From Psychroserpens luteolus (GTDB lineage: Bacteria > Bacteroidota > Bacteroidia > Flavobacteriales > Flavobacteriaceae): 64,000 nt of DNA. Shown here one piece after another: positions 5,120-16,900 of the stretch (the stretch's first letter is position 1; each line of letters begins with the position of its first letter). Location of the stretch: contig NZ_JAHVXI010000001.1 of NCBI RefSeq assembly GCF_021032705.1, positions 930,001 to 994,000 on the forward strand, written 5' to 3'. The position numbers and the translations under genes were made by a program. The notes under the pieces are model-generated. The model saw only the letters and a list, made by a program, of their open reading frames with translations, made no database searches and was not told the DNA's origin.

Positions 5120-7564
5120 ATGAAGCATTATTTTTTCGTTTTAGTGTTCTTTTTTTCTATGACGATTGTTGCCCAGCAAAAACAGGATTTCAAGTATTCT
5201 CAAACTCCTTTATCCCAAGTATTAAAAGAAATTCAAGAGAAAAATGACGTGTCGATTTCTTTTGCGTCCGATGTTATAGAAGACATTCTTGTTACTGTTG
5301 ATATAAGGCAGGTGACTTGGATTGAATTTTTATCAGTTTTAGAAAGTGAAACAGGTTTGATTTTTGAAAAAATATCTGATAGTCAAATTATAGTCACACC
5401 TAATTCAGATAGCAATACACTAATCCCTATTGAAGCTTTAGATGATGTGATTATTTTAGGATATGTTACAAATGGGATCGATAAAAACAAAGACGGTTCT
5501 ATAGCTGTAGATACTGAGAGACTAGGAATTTTACCAGGAATGGTAAATACTGATATTGCGCAAAGTATTCAATTAATTCCTGGGATTTCAACTTTAGACG
5601 AATCGGCAACTGGAATACAGGTTAGAGGTGGTTCTCCGGATCAAAACTTAATACTGTACGACAATATCAAACTATTTAATACGGGTTATTTTTATGGGAT
5701 GTTTTCGTTATTTAATCCTTTTGCCACTCAAAAAGCAACTATTTATAGATCTGGAACAAGCGCTAGCTATGGCGATCGTATTTCTGGGATTATAGATATA
5801 TCTAGTGGTCATAAAATTTATGAAAACACCAAAGGAGGACTTGAAGTCGATGGTCTATCTATTAATGGTTATTTAAAAACCGCGTTGTCAAGTAAGATAG
5901 GATTATATCTGTTTGCCAGACGATCTTATTCAGATTTATTAGAAACACCTACATATACTAGTTATGTCGATAAAATTTTCACAAATTTTGGAATTGCTAG
6001 AGATGTTAATGGGACTATTTTAGAATTAGAAACTGATGATGATTTTAGCCCAGAAACTAGTAATAATACATTTAATTTTGCCGACGTTAGCACCAAGTTA
6101 ATTATAAAACCAAATGATAAGAATGATATTGAATTTAGTGCACTATATACTAGAAACCGTTTAGATTTTGATTTTAAAGGAGGAGATGAGGTGATTGTAG
6201 ACTCGCTAATTACTCAAAATAAAGGACTAAGTTTTAATTGGAAACATAACACTAGTGAAAAACAGCAAGAGGAACTTACAGTTTATTTTTCTGAGTATAA
6301 TTCTTACTATCAGAACGATGAGATAAAAGATGAAACAGGAGACGGTATTTTAGATCTTAGCGAAGTCAATATTAGAGAAAATAATATTACGGATATTGGC
6401 GTCAATTTTACGTCTGTTACTCAAATTGCAGCGTCTCAAAAGCTAACACTAGGCTATCAGTTGTCATATACCGATTTGGATGTCACCATTAGCAAAGAAG
6501 AACCGGTTGAATCTGAAAAAGAAGTCCTAGTACAAGATGATAATAATCTAAAAAATGCATTATTTGGAGAATATACTATAGATCTAAACAATAAGGGTTT
6601 AATTAATGCTGGTGTACGTTTTTCACATTATAGCAGCTTGAATGAATTTTTAATTGAGCCTCGCATTAACTTTGAATATGCTTTAAGTAAACGTCTAAGA
6701 TCAAAAATTGCAATTGAAAGAAGAAACCAACCTATTTCGCAATTAATAGAATTCAACCATACCGAATTACGCTTAGAGAACAACTTATGGCGCTTGTCGG
6801 ATGATGAACAATATCCATTACTCTCGAGTAATCAAATTTCAGGAGGGTTGTTATATTCCCATAAAAGCTTAAATATCGATATTGATTTTTATTACAAAGA
6901 ATTAAAAGGGCTAACGACGTTTACAAATGGCTTTAGTAACCCTTTAGAAAATTTAGAACAAGGTGAAAGTACAATAAAGGGTATTGATGTTTTATTAAAA
7001 TATAAACGAAACAATTATAAAGTTTGGCTAGGATATACCTTTAATGATATAACTTTTCAGTTTCCAAATTTAGAAGACACACCATCTAAATTTAACGGTA
7101 ATAATGACATTACACATCAATTTAGAATTTCCAACTCATTTAAATTAAACAATTGGCAATTTGCTTTAGGATGGCAAATTAGAACTGGAAAGCCAATTAC
7201 ACCAGTAAATAGTTACACTATAGAAATTGATGCTGATGGTGAAAACGCTGGAGTTGTAAATTTTGGAGCTATAAATAGTGATAGATTACCGAGTTTTCAT
7301 CGATTAGATGCTTCAGTCTTATATGATTTCAAGATTAAAAAAACAGATGCGCAATTAGGGATATCATTCTTAAATATTTACAATAGAATAAAACCATTAA
7401 ATTTAATTTACAAGGCCGAACGTAAACCTCTAGATGATGGTGGTATTGCTGTTGAAGGTACGACTGGTGCAACTCCTGAAGAACGAGAAATTATATTAGA
7501 ACAGGTGATTCAACGATTTTCATTAGGGTTTACACCTAATATTTCATTTAAGTTATTCTTTTAA
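5120..7564 (+). CDS. TonB-dependent outer-membrane receptor with N-terminal STN signalling domain
   Basis: The 814-residue product has a signal peptide (1-19, ending VAQQ). An STN domain (about 24-92; FKYSQTPLSQVLKEIQEKND, then VTWIEFLSVLES and IVTPN) is the part that contacts FecR. A plug domain (about 130-220) carries SIQLIPGI, IQVRGGSPDQNLILYD and YGDRISGIIDIS, followed by a 22-strand-type barrel ending in phenylalanine. The carboxypeptidase-like domain usual in SusC proteins is absent, and no susD follows. The transporter therefore does not look like a polysaccharide SusCD system. A siderophore, haem, peptide or small-ligand substrate is more plausible, and the substrate is unknown. The stop lies 4 bases from that of a convergent gene. 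Confidence 0.93.
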   Translation: MKHYFFVLVFFFSMTIVAQQKQDFKYSQTPLSQVLKEIQEKNDVSISFASDVIEDILVTVDIRQVTWIEFLSVLESETGLIFEKISDSQIIVTPNSDSNTLIPIEALDDVIILGYVTNGIDKNKDGSIAVDTERLGILPGMVNTDIAQSIQLIPGISTLDESATGIQVRGGSPDQNLILYDNIKLFNTGYFYGMFSLFNPFATQKATIYRSGTSASYGDRISGIIDISSGHKIYENTKGGLEVDGLSINGYLKTALSSKIGLYLFARRSYSDLLETPTYTSYVDKIFTNFGIARDVNGTILELETDDDFSPETSNNTFNFADVSTKLIIKPNDKNDIEFSALYTRNRLDFDFKGGDEVIVDSLITQNKGLSFNWKHNTSEKQQEELTVYFSEYNSYYQNDEIKDETGDGILDLSEVNIRENNITDIGVNFTSVTQIAASQKLTLGYQLSYTDLDVTISKEEPVESEKEVLVQDDNNLKNALFGEYTIDLNNKGLINAGVRFSHYSSLNEFLIEPRINFEYALSKRLRSKIAIERRNQPISQLIEFNHTELRLENNLWRLSDDEQYPLLSSNQISGGLLYSHKSLNIDIDFYYKELKGLTTFTNGFSNPLENLEQGESTIKGIDVLLKYKRNNYKVWLGYTFNDITFQFPNLEDTPSKFNGNNDITHQFRISNSFKLNNWQFALGWQIRTGKPITPVNSYTIEIDADGENAGVVNFGAINSDRLPSFHRLDASVLYDFKIKKTDAQLGISFLNIYNRIKPLNLIYKAERKPLDDGGIAVEGTTGATPEEREIILEQVIQRFSLGFTPNISFKLFF

Positions 7565-7568
7565 CGTA

Positions 7569-8417
7569 TTAACTTTCCGAAGTTATAAAAGCAATGGTTT
7601 CTTTAACTACAACGTCTAATGCTTTAGGTAAATGATTTGCACTCCAAGGATGGCTTGCTCCAAAGACATGGTTAGAATTTTCAATAGAAATGAGCTGATT
7701 GATGGAACACCAAGAATCTAAAGCTTCGGCTTCCTCAAATTTCACCGATGGATCATCTTGAGCATGAACGATCAAAATAGGACTAGTAATTCGTTGTATC
7801 GCAGATTCTATATGAAAGCGCTCTTCATTGGCTTTAAAATCTTCATAGAATTGGTAGTTATGAGGCATTTGTTGTTTGGTTCTTCCGTTTAACACATACT
7901 TCACGCCATCTTTTCGCCATTGTTCCAAATCACCTGTAGTGGAGGTTCTCTTACCAAAACTACTTACACTTGCCCAAGTAACCAATTTGGAGATGCGATT
8001 ATCTTCAGACGTTTTGATGATAGAAATCCCTCCACCTCTTGAATGTCCAATTAAAATAATCTCTCTTTTATTAATTTCGTTTTTGTATTCAAACGCTTCA
8101 GAAGTGGTAAAATTTAAAAGATCGTTTAGATCATCAAGTTCTTTTGTGTAATTATTTTCGGCGAAGGCTTCCAAGTCTGGAAAATCAATAGGGTTCTCAA
8201 CGGTTCCGCCATTATGAGAAAAGTTGAATTTTATAAAAAACAGACCATGATCACTAAACTGTTGTGCAACTAGATCCCATGCACCCCAATCTTTAAATCC
8301 TTTATACCCATGACAAAAAATCACGACTGGTTTTTTCTTTCCGTTAGACTTAAAAAAAGCATCCCAAACCATTGGTTTTTTCTCATTTCTATATAAAACT
8401 TGATTTTTAACTATCAT
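7569..8417 (-). CDS. Alpha/beta hydrolase
   Basis: The 282-residue cytoplasmic protein has the alpha/beta hydrolase plan. VIFCHGYKGFKDWGAWD forms the oxyanion loop. The nucleophile elbow is GHSRGGG near residue 126, the acid is in IVHAQDDPSVKF, and the histidine is in ENSNHVFG. It resembles dienelactone-hydrolase or prolyl-oligopeptidase-like esterases. The substrate is unknown. It starts one base after the addB-like stop, so it is the distal gene of that transcript. It converges on the TonB receptor gene with only 4 bases between stops and no terminator there. Confidence 0.85.
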   Translation of the reverse strand: MIVKNQVLYRNEKKPMVWDAFFKSNGKKKPVVIFCHGYKGFKDWGAWDLVAQQFSDHGLFFIKFNFSHNGGTVENPIDFPDLEAFAENNYTKELDDLNDLLNFTTSEAFEYKNEINKREIILIGHSRGGGISIIKTSEDNRISKLVTWASVSSFGKRTSTTGDLEQWRKDGVKYVLNGRTKQQMPHNYQFYEDFKANEERFHIESAIQRITSPILIVHAQDDPSVKFEEAEALDSWCSINQLISIENSNHVFGASHPWSANHLPKALDVVVKETIAFITSES

Positions 8418-8418
8418 A

Positions 8419-11181
8419 TTACACCTCTTTTTCTACAAAATCTATATCTAAATTATAAATTTCGGCAATTAATTTTTTAAGCTCAATTTCGAAGGCGTTC
8501 AATGTTTCTTCAGTAATAGCATATACTTTAGTTCTGCTATTTGAAGAAGGTTTTGTAGCAAACTTTAATAAACCAGAACTTAAATTTTTAAATGAAATAA
8601 TACCAGCTTCTACGGGAAGATTAATCTTTGATGATTTTTGCATCATATAGGCGTACATCAGTATTTGGAAGCTTTTGCTATACTTGTTGTAATCTGTTGA
8701 AATTGCGTCCCAATCGACTATTTCTACTTTACTAGATTCTACTCGTCCAGTTTTGTAATCTATTATTCTTATGGTTCCGTTATAGGCATCTACACGATCT
8801 ACTTTACCTATTAACATCACTGTTTTTGAAAGGCTTTCTAGGTGTAAGGGCACTTTGTTTTCGGTTTCAATAGCAACAATTTTGATCTCATTGCCTTGTT
8901 TGATATCCTCAATCTCCATATTCAAAAAATTGGAAATGTAACGTTGCGCAATTTCAAAAATGATAAGGTTTTTTCCAGACGTGATATCTCCTTCTTTAAA
9001 TTCAGCTTTAAAATGGTGGAGTACTGTAGAGCTAATCTTAGATTTCATTGTTTTGATGATCTCTACTGTTAAAATCTGGTTTTCAAAAGGCTTATAAAAA
9101 TCTTCAAGTGTATTATGAATTACAGTTCCTAATGTATTGTAAGCAACGCTTTCTTCGACCTCTTCATACTGCTTAATACCTAGCACCTTGTCATAATAGA
9201 AGTCAATGGGATTACGAATATAATTGGTCAATGATGACGGAGAAAATCCTTTTTGAGCCACCTTGTCTAATTTTTCTATAACGTCTGAAGTCTTTTGAAT
9301 TTGCTGTAACTGTTGTTCGATAGAAGGTACTTGAGCCGAAATTAAATACTGTTGTATGTCATGTGTTTTATCAACTTCCAATTGTGTAATAAACCTACTT
9401 TTTTCACCACCATTAAGAACATCAGGTTCTGTATTGTACAATATATAAGCTGTTTTTGCACGTTGTAATAAGCGATAAAAATGATAGGTGTAAACCGCAT
9501 CTTTTTCTTTGTAGGTAGGCAACTCGTTTTCTATTTTAACATCAAAGGGGATAAACGAATTATAGCTTTTTCCTGCTGGTAAAATGCCTTCATTAACCGA
9601 TGTTATAATAACAGTTTCGAAGTCTAGCACACGAGATTCCAGCATTCCCATAATTTGTAAACCTTTTAGAGGTTCACCTTTAAAGTCTAATGTTTCACTC
9701 TTAATAAGTTCTCGATATAAACTAAAAAGTGTAGTTATGACTTTAATATGAGAAAAAGAGCTATTTAAAGTATCTAGACTATTAAATACCTGATGAAAAC
9801 GATACAGATATTCTAGAGCTAATAAATTGTTTGATTTGTCTTGATCAAGGTTGATTTTAATCTTAGCAATAAGCTTAATGCAATGGTTTATAGCAGTTTT
9901 AGGGTTGTCATTCCAAGAATCGAACAGCAGCTTTAAAAGTGCTTTGTGAGTAGGAGCTATTTCGCATAAATCTTCTACAGTAAGCGATACTTTATTATTG
10001 AGCTGTATTTGGCTTATGATGTGTTCAGTGGCATTAGTGGTTTCAGTTTGAAACAAAGGAGAAACAAATTGATTGGATAAGACATCGACCACATTCTTAT
10101 AATACAAAACCTGTGAAGGTGATTTATGTAAACCGAATAGTGCCTCAAATAATGAAGCTAATGGAATAACTTTTAAAGGTAATCCCATCGTGACGTTTAT
10201 TGTGGTTATTGATTTTGGAATGGAGTTGAGTAAGGGTAATAGTAAAGTTTCATCACCTAAAACAACAGCTGTGTTTTGAAGATGACCTTTCTCATTATAA
10301 ATACCTTCTAGAAGCTCTCCAACATATTTGACTTGACTAATATTTTTTGGAGCTCCAATAACATGAATATCTTTTTTTTCGGCATAAGATTCTCCAACCC
10401 AATTAAAATTATGTTTATTAAAATATTTCCAGTTTTGTTTGTGGTGTCTCGTAAACAAGCCTGCATCATGAATAGGGTCGTTTATAAAGGTTTTATCTAT
10501 ATCCCAATAGATCAATGCCATTTCCTGTTGTAATAACTCCTGAATTATGATCTCTTCAGCTTTATTGAGTGCATTAAAGCCAACAAACACAAATGTTTTA
10601 TTTTCATGTAATGCTATATATTGTTCAATATTATTTACAGCTTCCCTATAAACGAGGCCTTGATAGGCTTTTTTCTTATGTTTAAGTTGCTTCTGAAATT
10701 TTGCGTAATAGACTTTTAAGCGATTCCAAAAAAGTAAGTAGTTTTTAATGTATTGTGTAGGCTGCTCATCTAAAGACCAATGCTTGTGTTCTATTTCTTT
10801 TATGGCAGATAAATAGTCAAAGACATGATTAGGAGGTATTAGATAACGATCAATTTCATTGAAGTCTTGAAGTAACAATTGAGCCCATTTAGAAAATTGA
10901 TCAAAAGGCTCTATATTTTGCTTTGGAGTGTGTTTGAGGTAGACATCATAAAATTCAAATAAGAGCTCTGCATTAGTCGCATATTGAAAATCTGAAAGCG
11001 TTTCTATAAACTCTTCAATAGATAGTATTTCAGGTGAAAAGATAGTTTTGTTGACGTGATTTGATATGGCTTGCTTTAGAAATGTTCCAGCACGCTTACT
11101 AGGCAAAACAAAGGTCAATTGAGAAATGTCATGATCGGTTTCTAATAAATTTACAATGACGTCGTCTATGAATGTTCTCAT
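8419..11181 (-). CDS. addB: AddB-like PD-(D/E)XK nuclease/inactive helicase subunit of the recombination nuclease
   Basis: The 920-residue protein begins with an inactivated helicase-like region (LTFVLPSKRAGTFLKQ, without a Walker lysine motif) and contains LKGLQIMGMLESRVLDFETV, a motif VI-like block. It ends with a RecB-family nuclease domain: AYNGTIRIIDYKTGRVE carries the DYKT catalytic core near residue 805, and the GTVIHNTLEDFY helix lies before it. In Bacteroidota this protein pairs with the AddA-like subunit at 13952-17104 to resect double-strand breaks. The two genes are not adjacent here; ompA and kbl lie between them. No iron-sulphur cysteine set was seen. The family call is confident, and the partner assignment is inferred. 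Confidence 0.82.
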   Translation of the reverse strand: MRTFIDDVIVNLLETDHDISQLTFVLPSKRAGTFLKQAISNHVNKTIFSPEILSIEEFIETLSDFQYATNAELLFEFYDVYLKHTPKQNIEPFDQFSKWAQLLLQDFNEIDRYLIPPNHVFDYLSAIKEIEHKHWSLDEQPTQYIKNYLLFWNRLKVYYAKFQKQLKHKKKAYQGLVYREAVNNIEQYIALHENKTFVFVGFNALNKAEEIIIQELLQQEMALIYWDIDKTFINDPIHDAGLFTRHHKQNWKYFNKHNFNWVGESYAEKKDIHVIGAPKNISQVKYVGELLEGIYNEKGHLQNTAVVLGDETLLLPLLNSIPKSITTINVTMGLPLKVIPLASLFEALFGLHKSPSQVLYYKNVVDVLSNQFVSPLFQTETTNATEHIISQIQLNNKVSLTVEDLCEIAPTHKALLKLLFDSWNDNPKTAINHCIKLIAKIKINLDQDKSNNLLALEYLYRFHQVFNSLDTLNSSFSHIKVITTLFSLYRELIKSETLDFKGEPLKGLQIMGMLESRVLDFETVIITSVNEGILPAGKSYNSFIPFDVKIENELPTYKEKDAVYTYHFYRLLQRAKTAYILYNTEPDVLNGGEKSRFITQLEVDKTHDIQQYLISAQVPSIEQQLQQIQKTSDVIEKLDKVAQKGFSPSSLTNYIRNPIDFYYDKVLGIKQYEEVEESVAYNTLGTVIHNTLEDFYKPFENQILTVEIIKTMKSKISSTVLHHFKAEFKEGDITSGKNLIIFEIAQRYISNFLNMEIEDIKQGNEIKIVAIETENKVPLHLESLSKTVMLIGKVDRVDAYNGTIRIIDYKTGRVESSKVEIVDWDAISTDYNKYSKSFQILMYAYMMQKSSKINLPVEAGIISFKNLSSGLLKFATKPSSNSRTKVYAITEETLNAFEIELKKLIAEIYNLDIDFVEKEV

Positions 11182-11192
11182 TATATAAAAAT

Positions 11193-11224
11193 AAAAAACG
11201 CTCCGATATTCGGAGCGTTTTTTT
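11193..11224 (-). terminator. Terminator of the ompA-like gene
   Basis: ACGCTCCGA (11198-11206) and TCGGAGCGT (11210-11218) form a 9-bp stem with a 3-base loop, flanked by A and T runs on both sides. It separates the OmpA gene from addB and could act in both directions. Confidence 0.85.
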
Positions 11225-11251
11225 ACTTATTTATGTTTGTAGTGAAACTTA

Positions 11252-12610
11252 TTACTTAAGTTTTACTTCTACACGTCTGTTTTCTTTTCTACCAGCTCTA
11301 GTTTTGTTAGTAGCGATAGGATAATCTTCACCGTAACCGTTAGCAGTTAATCTGTCTGCACTAATTCCGTTTGCGATTAAGTAATCTCTAACAGCGTTAG
11401 CTCTTCTTTCAGATAAAGCCTGGTTAGTTGATTTAGAACCTACACTATCAGTATGACCGTCGATAGAGAAATCTGCTCTTGGGTATTCTTTAAAGATAGC
11501 TACCATTGCTTGTAATACAGCATCAGTTTCTTTTTTGAAAGACGCTTTTCCTGAATCAAACAAGATAGATCTTGCGTAGTCATTTAATTGCTTTAATACA
11601 GGCTCAGTTGGCTTAACTTCTGGACAACCGTTGTTAGCAACAGTACCAGCTTCGTTAGGACATTGATCATCTTTATCTAAGATTCCGTCACCATCAGTAT
11701 CAGGCCAAGGACATCCTTTGTTAGCAGAAGGACCTTTTTCGTTAGGACAGTTATCATCTTTATCAGCAACACCATCAGAATCAGCATCTGGACAACCATT
11801 TAAAGCTTTTAAACCAGCAACTGTAGGACAGTCATCATCTTTATCAGCAACGCCATCAGAGTCAGAATCTGGACATCCATTAAACTCAGCTAAACCAGCT
11901 TCGTTAGGACAATCATCTTTAGAATCTTCGATACCATCGTTATCAGAATCTGGACAACCGTTGAATGCTTCTAAACCAGGAACGTCTGGACAAGCATCAT
12001 CTTTGTCGTATATACCATCACCATCAGTATCTTTTCCACCAAATCTGATAGAGATACCAGCAGAATGTTGCCAGTGCTTAGGAAGGTAATCTTCGAAAGC
12101 GTGCTTATATGAAGTTTGAACGTTAAAACCTAAGTTATCGTTTAACCAAACATTAAGACCTAAAGTACCATTTAATGTACCAGCACCAATTTCATCTACC
12201 CAAGTGTAACCACCACCAACACCTAAATAAGGGTCAACAGTTGAAGAGTTGATGATATCAGCAAAGCTGTAAGAAATAGTTCCATCAGCAGCGTAGTAAG
12301 ATAAGTCGTCTGCTCTAGAATCTCCAATTTTCTTAATTTGGTTAAGAGAACCTGCAACAGAAATACTAAACCCATCACTTAAATATCTCGATACAGAGAA
12401 TCTAGATAAAGAAGGTAAAAAGTTGTAGTGATCGTTTGCGTTAAAAAATTCGTCAAAGTAGTCACCTAATGGCGCTTCTTCTCCAACTGGATAAAGGTCA
12501 ACAGCATTGACACCGATATCAAATTTCCACGGGTTGTTTTGATCTTGCGCATTAGCACTGAAGCTTAATGATAATAACAAAACGAATAATAATCTGCTAA
12601 GATTTTTCAT
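11252..12610 (-). CDS. OmpA-family outer-membrane protein with thrombospondin type 3 repeats
   Basis: The 452-residue product has a signal peptide (1-21, ending ANAQ), an N-terminal eight-strand-type barrel (about 25-190) and a calcium-binding TSP3 region (about 193-330). The TSP3 region is built of repeated DxDxDGxxDxxDxCP units, each ending in a GC(P) turn. The C-terminal OmpA/MotB peptidoglycan-binding domain (about 340-452) has [20 protein letters not shown] and [14 protein letters not shown]. It anchors the outer membrane to the cell wall and is typically one of the most abundant outer-membrane proteins in flavobacteria. A perfect vegetative promoter and a strong terminator flank it, so it is a single-gene unit. 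Confidence 0.95.
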   Translation of the reverse strand: MKNLSRLLFVLLLSLSFSANAQDQNNPWKFDIGVNAVDLYPVGEEAPLGDYFDEFFNANDHYNFLPSLSRFSVSRYLSDGFSISVAGSLNQIKKIGDSRADDLSYYAADGTISYSFADIINSSTVDPYLGVGGGYTWVDEIGAGTLNGTLGLNVWLNDNLGFNVQTSYKHAFEDYLPKHWQHSAGISIRFGGKDTDGDGIYDKDDACPDVPGLEAFNGCPDSDNDGIEDSKDDCPNEAGLAEFNGCPDSDSDGVADKDDDCPTVAGLKALNGCPDADSDGVADKDDNCPNEKGPSANKGCPWPDTDGDGILDKDDQCPNEAGTVANNGCPEVKPTEPVLKQLNDYARSILFDSGKASFKKETDAVLQAMVAIFKEYPRADFSIDGHTDSVGSKSTNQALSERRANAVRDYLIANGISADRLTANGYGEDYPIATNKTRAGRKENRRVEVKLK

Positions 12611-12647
12611 ATTCTAAATAATTTTAATTTTAAGTGTTAATTAAAGG

Positions 12648-12677
12648 CAAAAGTAAGTTGTTAAATTTTATTAACAA
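12648..12677 (-). promoter_or_regulatory. Promoter of the ompA-like gene
   Basis: The reverse strand reads TTG (12677-12675), exactly 19 bases, TActTTTG (12655-12648), an ideal Bacteroidota promoter. A second TAtaTTTG lies upstream at 12681-12688. The predicted leader is about 30 bases. Confidence 0.7.
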
Positions 12678-12735
12678 AGACAAATATATAAAAATATTGA
12701 TTATTGGTACTAAAAATAAGGAGTTTGGACTGATT

Positions 12736-13929
12736 TTAAATAATTTCAAGTTTTTCTCCAACCTTAATAAATGCCTCAATAGCCTTATCCAAATGTGCTT
12801 TTGTATGAGCCGCTGAGAGTTGTACGCGGATTCTTGCTTTCTCTCGCGGTACTACTGGGAAAAAGAACCCAATTACATAAATACCTTCGTCCAACAGCAT
12901 TTTTGCCATAGTTTGTGATAGTTTAGCGTCATACAGCATCACAGGTACAATTGCCGAGTCTCCATCAATAATATCAAAGCCAGCTTCCTTCATTCCTTTT
13001 TTAAAGTAAGTAGTATTACTTTCTAGGGTATCTCTTAATGTTGTATCGTTGGCAAGCATATCAAAAACCTTAATTGAAGCGCCTACTATTGCTGGAGCTA
13101 AAGAATTAGAGAATAAATAAGGTCTAGAGCGTTGTCGTAAAATCTCAATCACCTCTTTTTTTGCAGTTGTATAACCACCCATAGCGCCACCCATAGCCTT
13201 ACCAAGTGTTCCTGTAATAATATCTATTCGTCCTAAAACACCTTTTTCCTCTAAAGTTCCTCGTCCAGTTTCACCAATAAAGCCAGTAGCATGACATTCG
13301 TCAATCATGACAAGCGCATCATATTTATCAGCTAAATCGCATATTTTGTCTAATGGAGCAACTAATCCGTCCATAGAAAACACACCATCGGTAACAATGA
13401 TTTTAAAACGCGCACCATTCTCATTAGCTGCAATGAGCTGTTGCTCTAAGTCTGCCATATTATTATTTGCGTAACGGTATCTGGCTGCTTTACATAAACG
13501 TACGCCGTCAATAATAGATGCATGATTCAACGAATCTGAAATAATAGCATCTTCTTTTCCTAATAACGGTTCAAAAACGCCACCATTAGCATCAAAGGCC
13601 GCTGCATACAAGATTGTATCTTCGGTTCCGTAGAAATTGGCAATCTTTTGTTCAAGCTCTTTATGGATGTCTTGCGTTCCGCAGATAAAACGTACAGAAG
13701 ACATTCCAAAACCATGAGAATCCATAGTGTCTTTTGCCGCTTGAATCACTTCTGGATGTGATGACAATCCTAAATAGTTGTTAGCACAAAAATTTAAAAC
13801 AGTTTGACCAGTACTCAGGGTAATTTCTGCACCTTGAGGCGAAGTAATAATGCGTTCTTCTTTGAAAAGCCCATCATTTTTTATTGTTGCGATTTCATTT
13901 TGTAAGTGTTCTTGTATTTTTCCGTACAT
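12736..13929 (-). CDS. kbl: Glycine C-acetyltransferase (2-amino-3-ketobutyrate CoA ligase)
   Basis: The 397-residue protein has the normal length of Kbl, a PLP-dependent alpha-oxoamine synthase. It splits 2-amino-3-oxobutyrate with CoA into glycine and acetyl-CoA in threonine breakdown. Visible marks are [16 protein letters not shown] near the N-terminus, [19 protein letters not shown], the PLP aspartate in [13 protein letters not shown], and the PLP lysine in [15 protein letters not shown]. It starts 22 bases after the addA-like stop. No threonine dehydrogenase gene is nearby. The related 8-amino-7-oxononanoate and serine palmitoyl synthases are less likely, given the match throughout. Confidence 0.92.
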   Translation of the reverse strand: MYGKIQEHLQNEIATIKNDGLFKEERIITSPQGAEITLSTGQTVLNFCANNYLGLSSHPEVIQAAKDTMDSHGFGMSSVRFICGTQDIHKELEQKIANFYGTEDTILYAAAFDANGGVFEPLLGKEDAIISDSLNHASIIDGVRLCKAARYRYANNNMADLEQQLIAANENGARFKIIVTDGVFSMDGLVAPLDKICDLADKYDALVMIDECHATGFIGETGRGTLEEKGVLGRIDIITGTLGKAMGGAMGGYTTAKKEVIEILRQRSRPYLFSNSLAPAIVGASIKVFDMLANDTTLRDTLESNTTYFKKGMKEAGFDIIDGDSAIVPVMLYDAKLSQTMAKMLLDEGIYVIGFFFPVVPREKARIRVQLSAAHTKAHLDKAIEAFIKVGEKLEII

Positions 13930-13951
13930 GATTGATTGATTTTTTACAAAT

Positions 13952-16900
13952 TTAGAATTCTTTTATGGTAATATCATCATTAATATAAATTAGAATTTTT
14001 TTTATGACTTCAAAGCCCATTTCTTCTAAAACATATTGATAATCGTAGAGTTGTTCTTTGTGACTAGAATCTTGCAAACCTGTTTTGTAATCTATAATGA
14101 TGGCTTGATTGCTAGAGTTAATAACTACTCTATCTGGTCGTAATAGTTTTCCTTTTTTTGAAATAATATCTTTCTCATTATACACGATTAGATTGTCTTC
14201 AAAAAGTGCTTTTAGATCCTTGTGATTTACAAGGTTATGTATAATGTGTTGTAAGGTTTTGGATTGCTCCGAATTAATAAACCCAGAACTTAAAAAATGA
14301 TCTATAGCAAAATCAACATCATGTTCTGTTTTAATAAGTGCCATGATTTGATGAACCAAATTACCGCGTTCTATAGCTTGTTCTTGAGCGGTATCCCATA
14401 AATAACCAGAGCTTGTAATAATATTAAGGTTCAGCTCTTCTTTTTTGGTTGAAATAAATTGACGCTGTTCTATAGTATCCAGATTAGAGCCTTCGGCTTC
14501 TAAAACTTTTTTAGCTTCACCAAAAGTATACTGCATTTGCTCTTCATTCCATATCCCAATCGTTTTTAAATAATTAATAAATAATCCAGAATAATGAGTT
14601 AGCTTTTCTAATTGATTTTTATCTACATCATATTCTGATATGATATAGAGTTGACCAATAGCTCTAGTTAAGACTACATAGAGCAAATTAAGACTGTCTA
14701 ATTCTAATTGTGCACGATAATCTCTATAAATTTGAGCACCTAAATCATTAAATTCTTCAAGGTCTTTATTTAAATTGATATATAAATTTGAAAAGCCTTC
14801 AAAAAGAGTTTTGTCCACAGGGAACCATACTTTAGGACTCATATCAAAATAAATATCTTGATTGGCATAAGGAAAAATCACTACAGGAAACTCTAAACCT
14901 TTAGACTTATGGATGGTCATAATTTGAATAGCATTTTCACTTTCAGGAGAGACAATACTTAATTTGTCTTTTTTACGATCCCAATAGTCTAAAAAACCTG
15001 AAAAACTCGCGTTGTATTTTTGAGAGTAATCAAATACTTCATCTAAATAAAATTGAATGTAAGCATTAGAGGTTTCATTTAAATGGAATCCTCTAATAAT
15101 ACTTTCTACCGCTTCATATATAGGTAATTGTAAAAACTCGCTATAATTAAACTGAAAGCCAAAACCATGTAACGCTTCAAATAAAGCCATCGGTTTTAAA
15201 TGAATGAGACGACTAAAGAACTCATGTTTATTAATCGATTCAAGTTTTTCTTCTGCTATAAAATTGAGGAGTTTAATTTTGATTTCATCATTTTGAGCCT
15301 GTAAGCTTAAGGTGATGAGGTGATTTATAAATTGAACTTCAGGAGCATTTTTGAGTAACAAAGTTTCAGAAGAAATAATGTCAATATCTAAATCGCTAAG
15401 ATACTCGGCGATGGCGATTCCTTCTTTAGTTTTTCTAACTATGATACATATATCCTTTCTTTTAAAACCTTGGTTTTCTACTTTTTTAATGGTGTTTAAA
15501 ACGGCTTCGCAATGTAGTTCATTTTTGTCTTCGCCTTTAGTATCTAAAAACGATAATTCAACATAGCCAATTGCTCCTAAGAATACATCTTGTTGTGCAT
15601 TTTTGTAGATGAATTGGTGGTCTGTATCAGAGAACGCAAAATTTGAAATGTGATCAAAAAAAGCATTATTGAACTCCACTATTGTTTTATAGCTTCTGTA
15701 ATTGAATGTTAAATCTCTAACATCTTGATCAGTAGCCAACGGCTTCTCTTTTTCAGAATACAGATCAATAAATTGTTCTGCTCGTCCTCCTCGCCATCTG
15801 TAAATTGCCTGTTTAGCATCGCCAACCAACATTGCTGTTCCTGTTTCCCCTTTAAGGTTTTCTCCAGATACAGCATTATTGACTAGAGGAATTAAATTAC
15901 GCCATTGTAAGCCAGAGGTATCTTGAAACTCATCAATAAAATAGTGTTTAAATTTTTCGCCTATTCGCTCATAAATAAAAGGGGCAGGTTGTTCTTTGAT
16001 TTCATTATTAATAAGATTATTAAATTCTGAAATAAGTAATAAATCGTCTTCATCTTTAATCTCTTGAAGTGTCTTTCCTATTGCACTTAAAACCGATAAT
16101 GGCGTAATGTTTTTTAATGCATTGTTTAAAAATTTAGACGTATAAACAAGTCTTTTAATAGTTAAATAGTTGGTTTCTATTTCTGGAAGTAAACGATCAA
16201 TTGACGTTGCCTTTTCTGCATCAAGTGTTTTATTGTAGATTGAAGTATTAGATGCTAAATTGTCTTGCAGCTTATTACTGTAAAGTCCAGAGAAACTTAG
16301 ACTTTGAGCTTTTTTAAAATGATTTGGTAATGTTTTTCTGGTGAAGTCTTCAACATCCAAACCATTAGATTCTATAAGATTTAATGTGGCTTGAGCTAGA
16401 TTTATAATTTGGTGTTCAACTTCGATTTTCTGTTTTTGCAGTTTGGATTTTAAGGCTTTAAAATCATCTAAACTTTTATCTTTTAACTCGTCTAGATATG
16501 GGATTTCATTTTCATTAACTAATAGTGGTGCTATGGCATTTAAGTCATAAGAGATATCCCAACTTTTATCGTCATCCATTTTTTCAAAAGCAAAATCAAC
16601 CAATACCTTAGTTAGTGCTTGATCGCTTCCGGCTTTATCAATAAGTTTATCTACTGCTTTTCCAAGCAGTGTTGCAGCGTCTAATTCTACTTCAAAATTT
16701 ATTGGAAGTTTAAGGTCGTAAGCAAAGGTTCTAATGAGCTTATGATTAAACTTGTCTATAGTAGAGATATCAAAAGCAGCATAATTATGTACAATACGAT
16801 GCAATACTATTTTTGATCTATTGTGAAGTTCTTGTAAATCAATATCAAGTTCTTCTACCAACACTTTAGACATACTATTTGGCGATTCTAGAATGTTGTC

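Noticed and set aside
11718-12089. Serine/proline-rich ORF antisense to the OmpA gene
   Set aside because: Its repeats are the mirror of the TSP3 calcium-binding repeats coded on the reverse strand.
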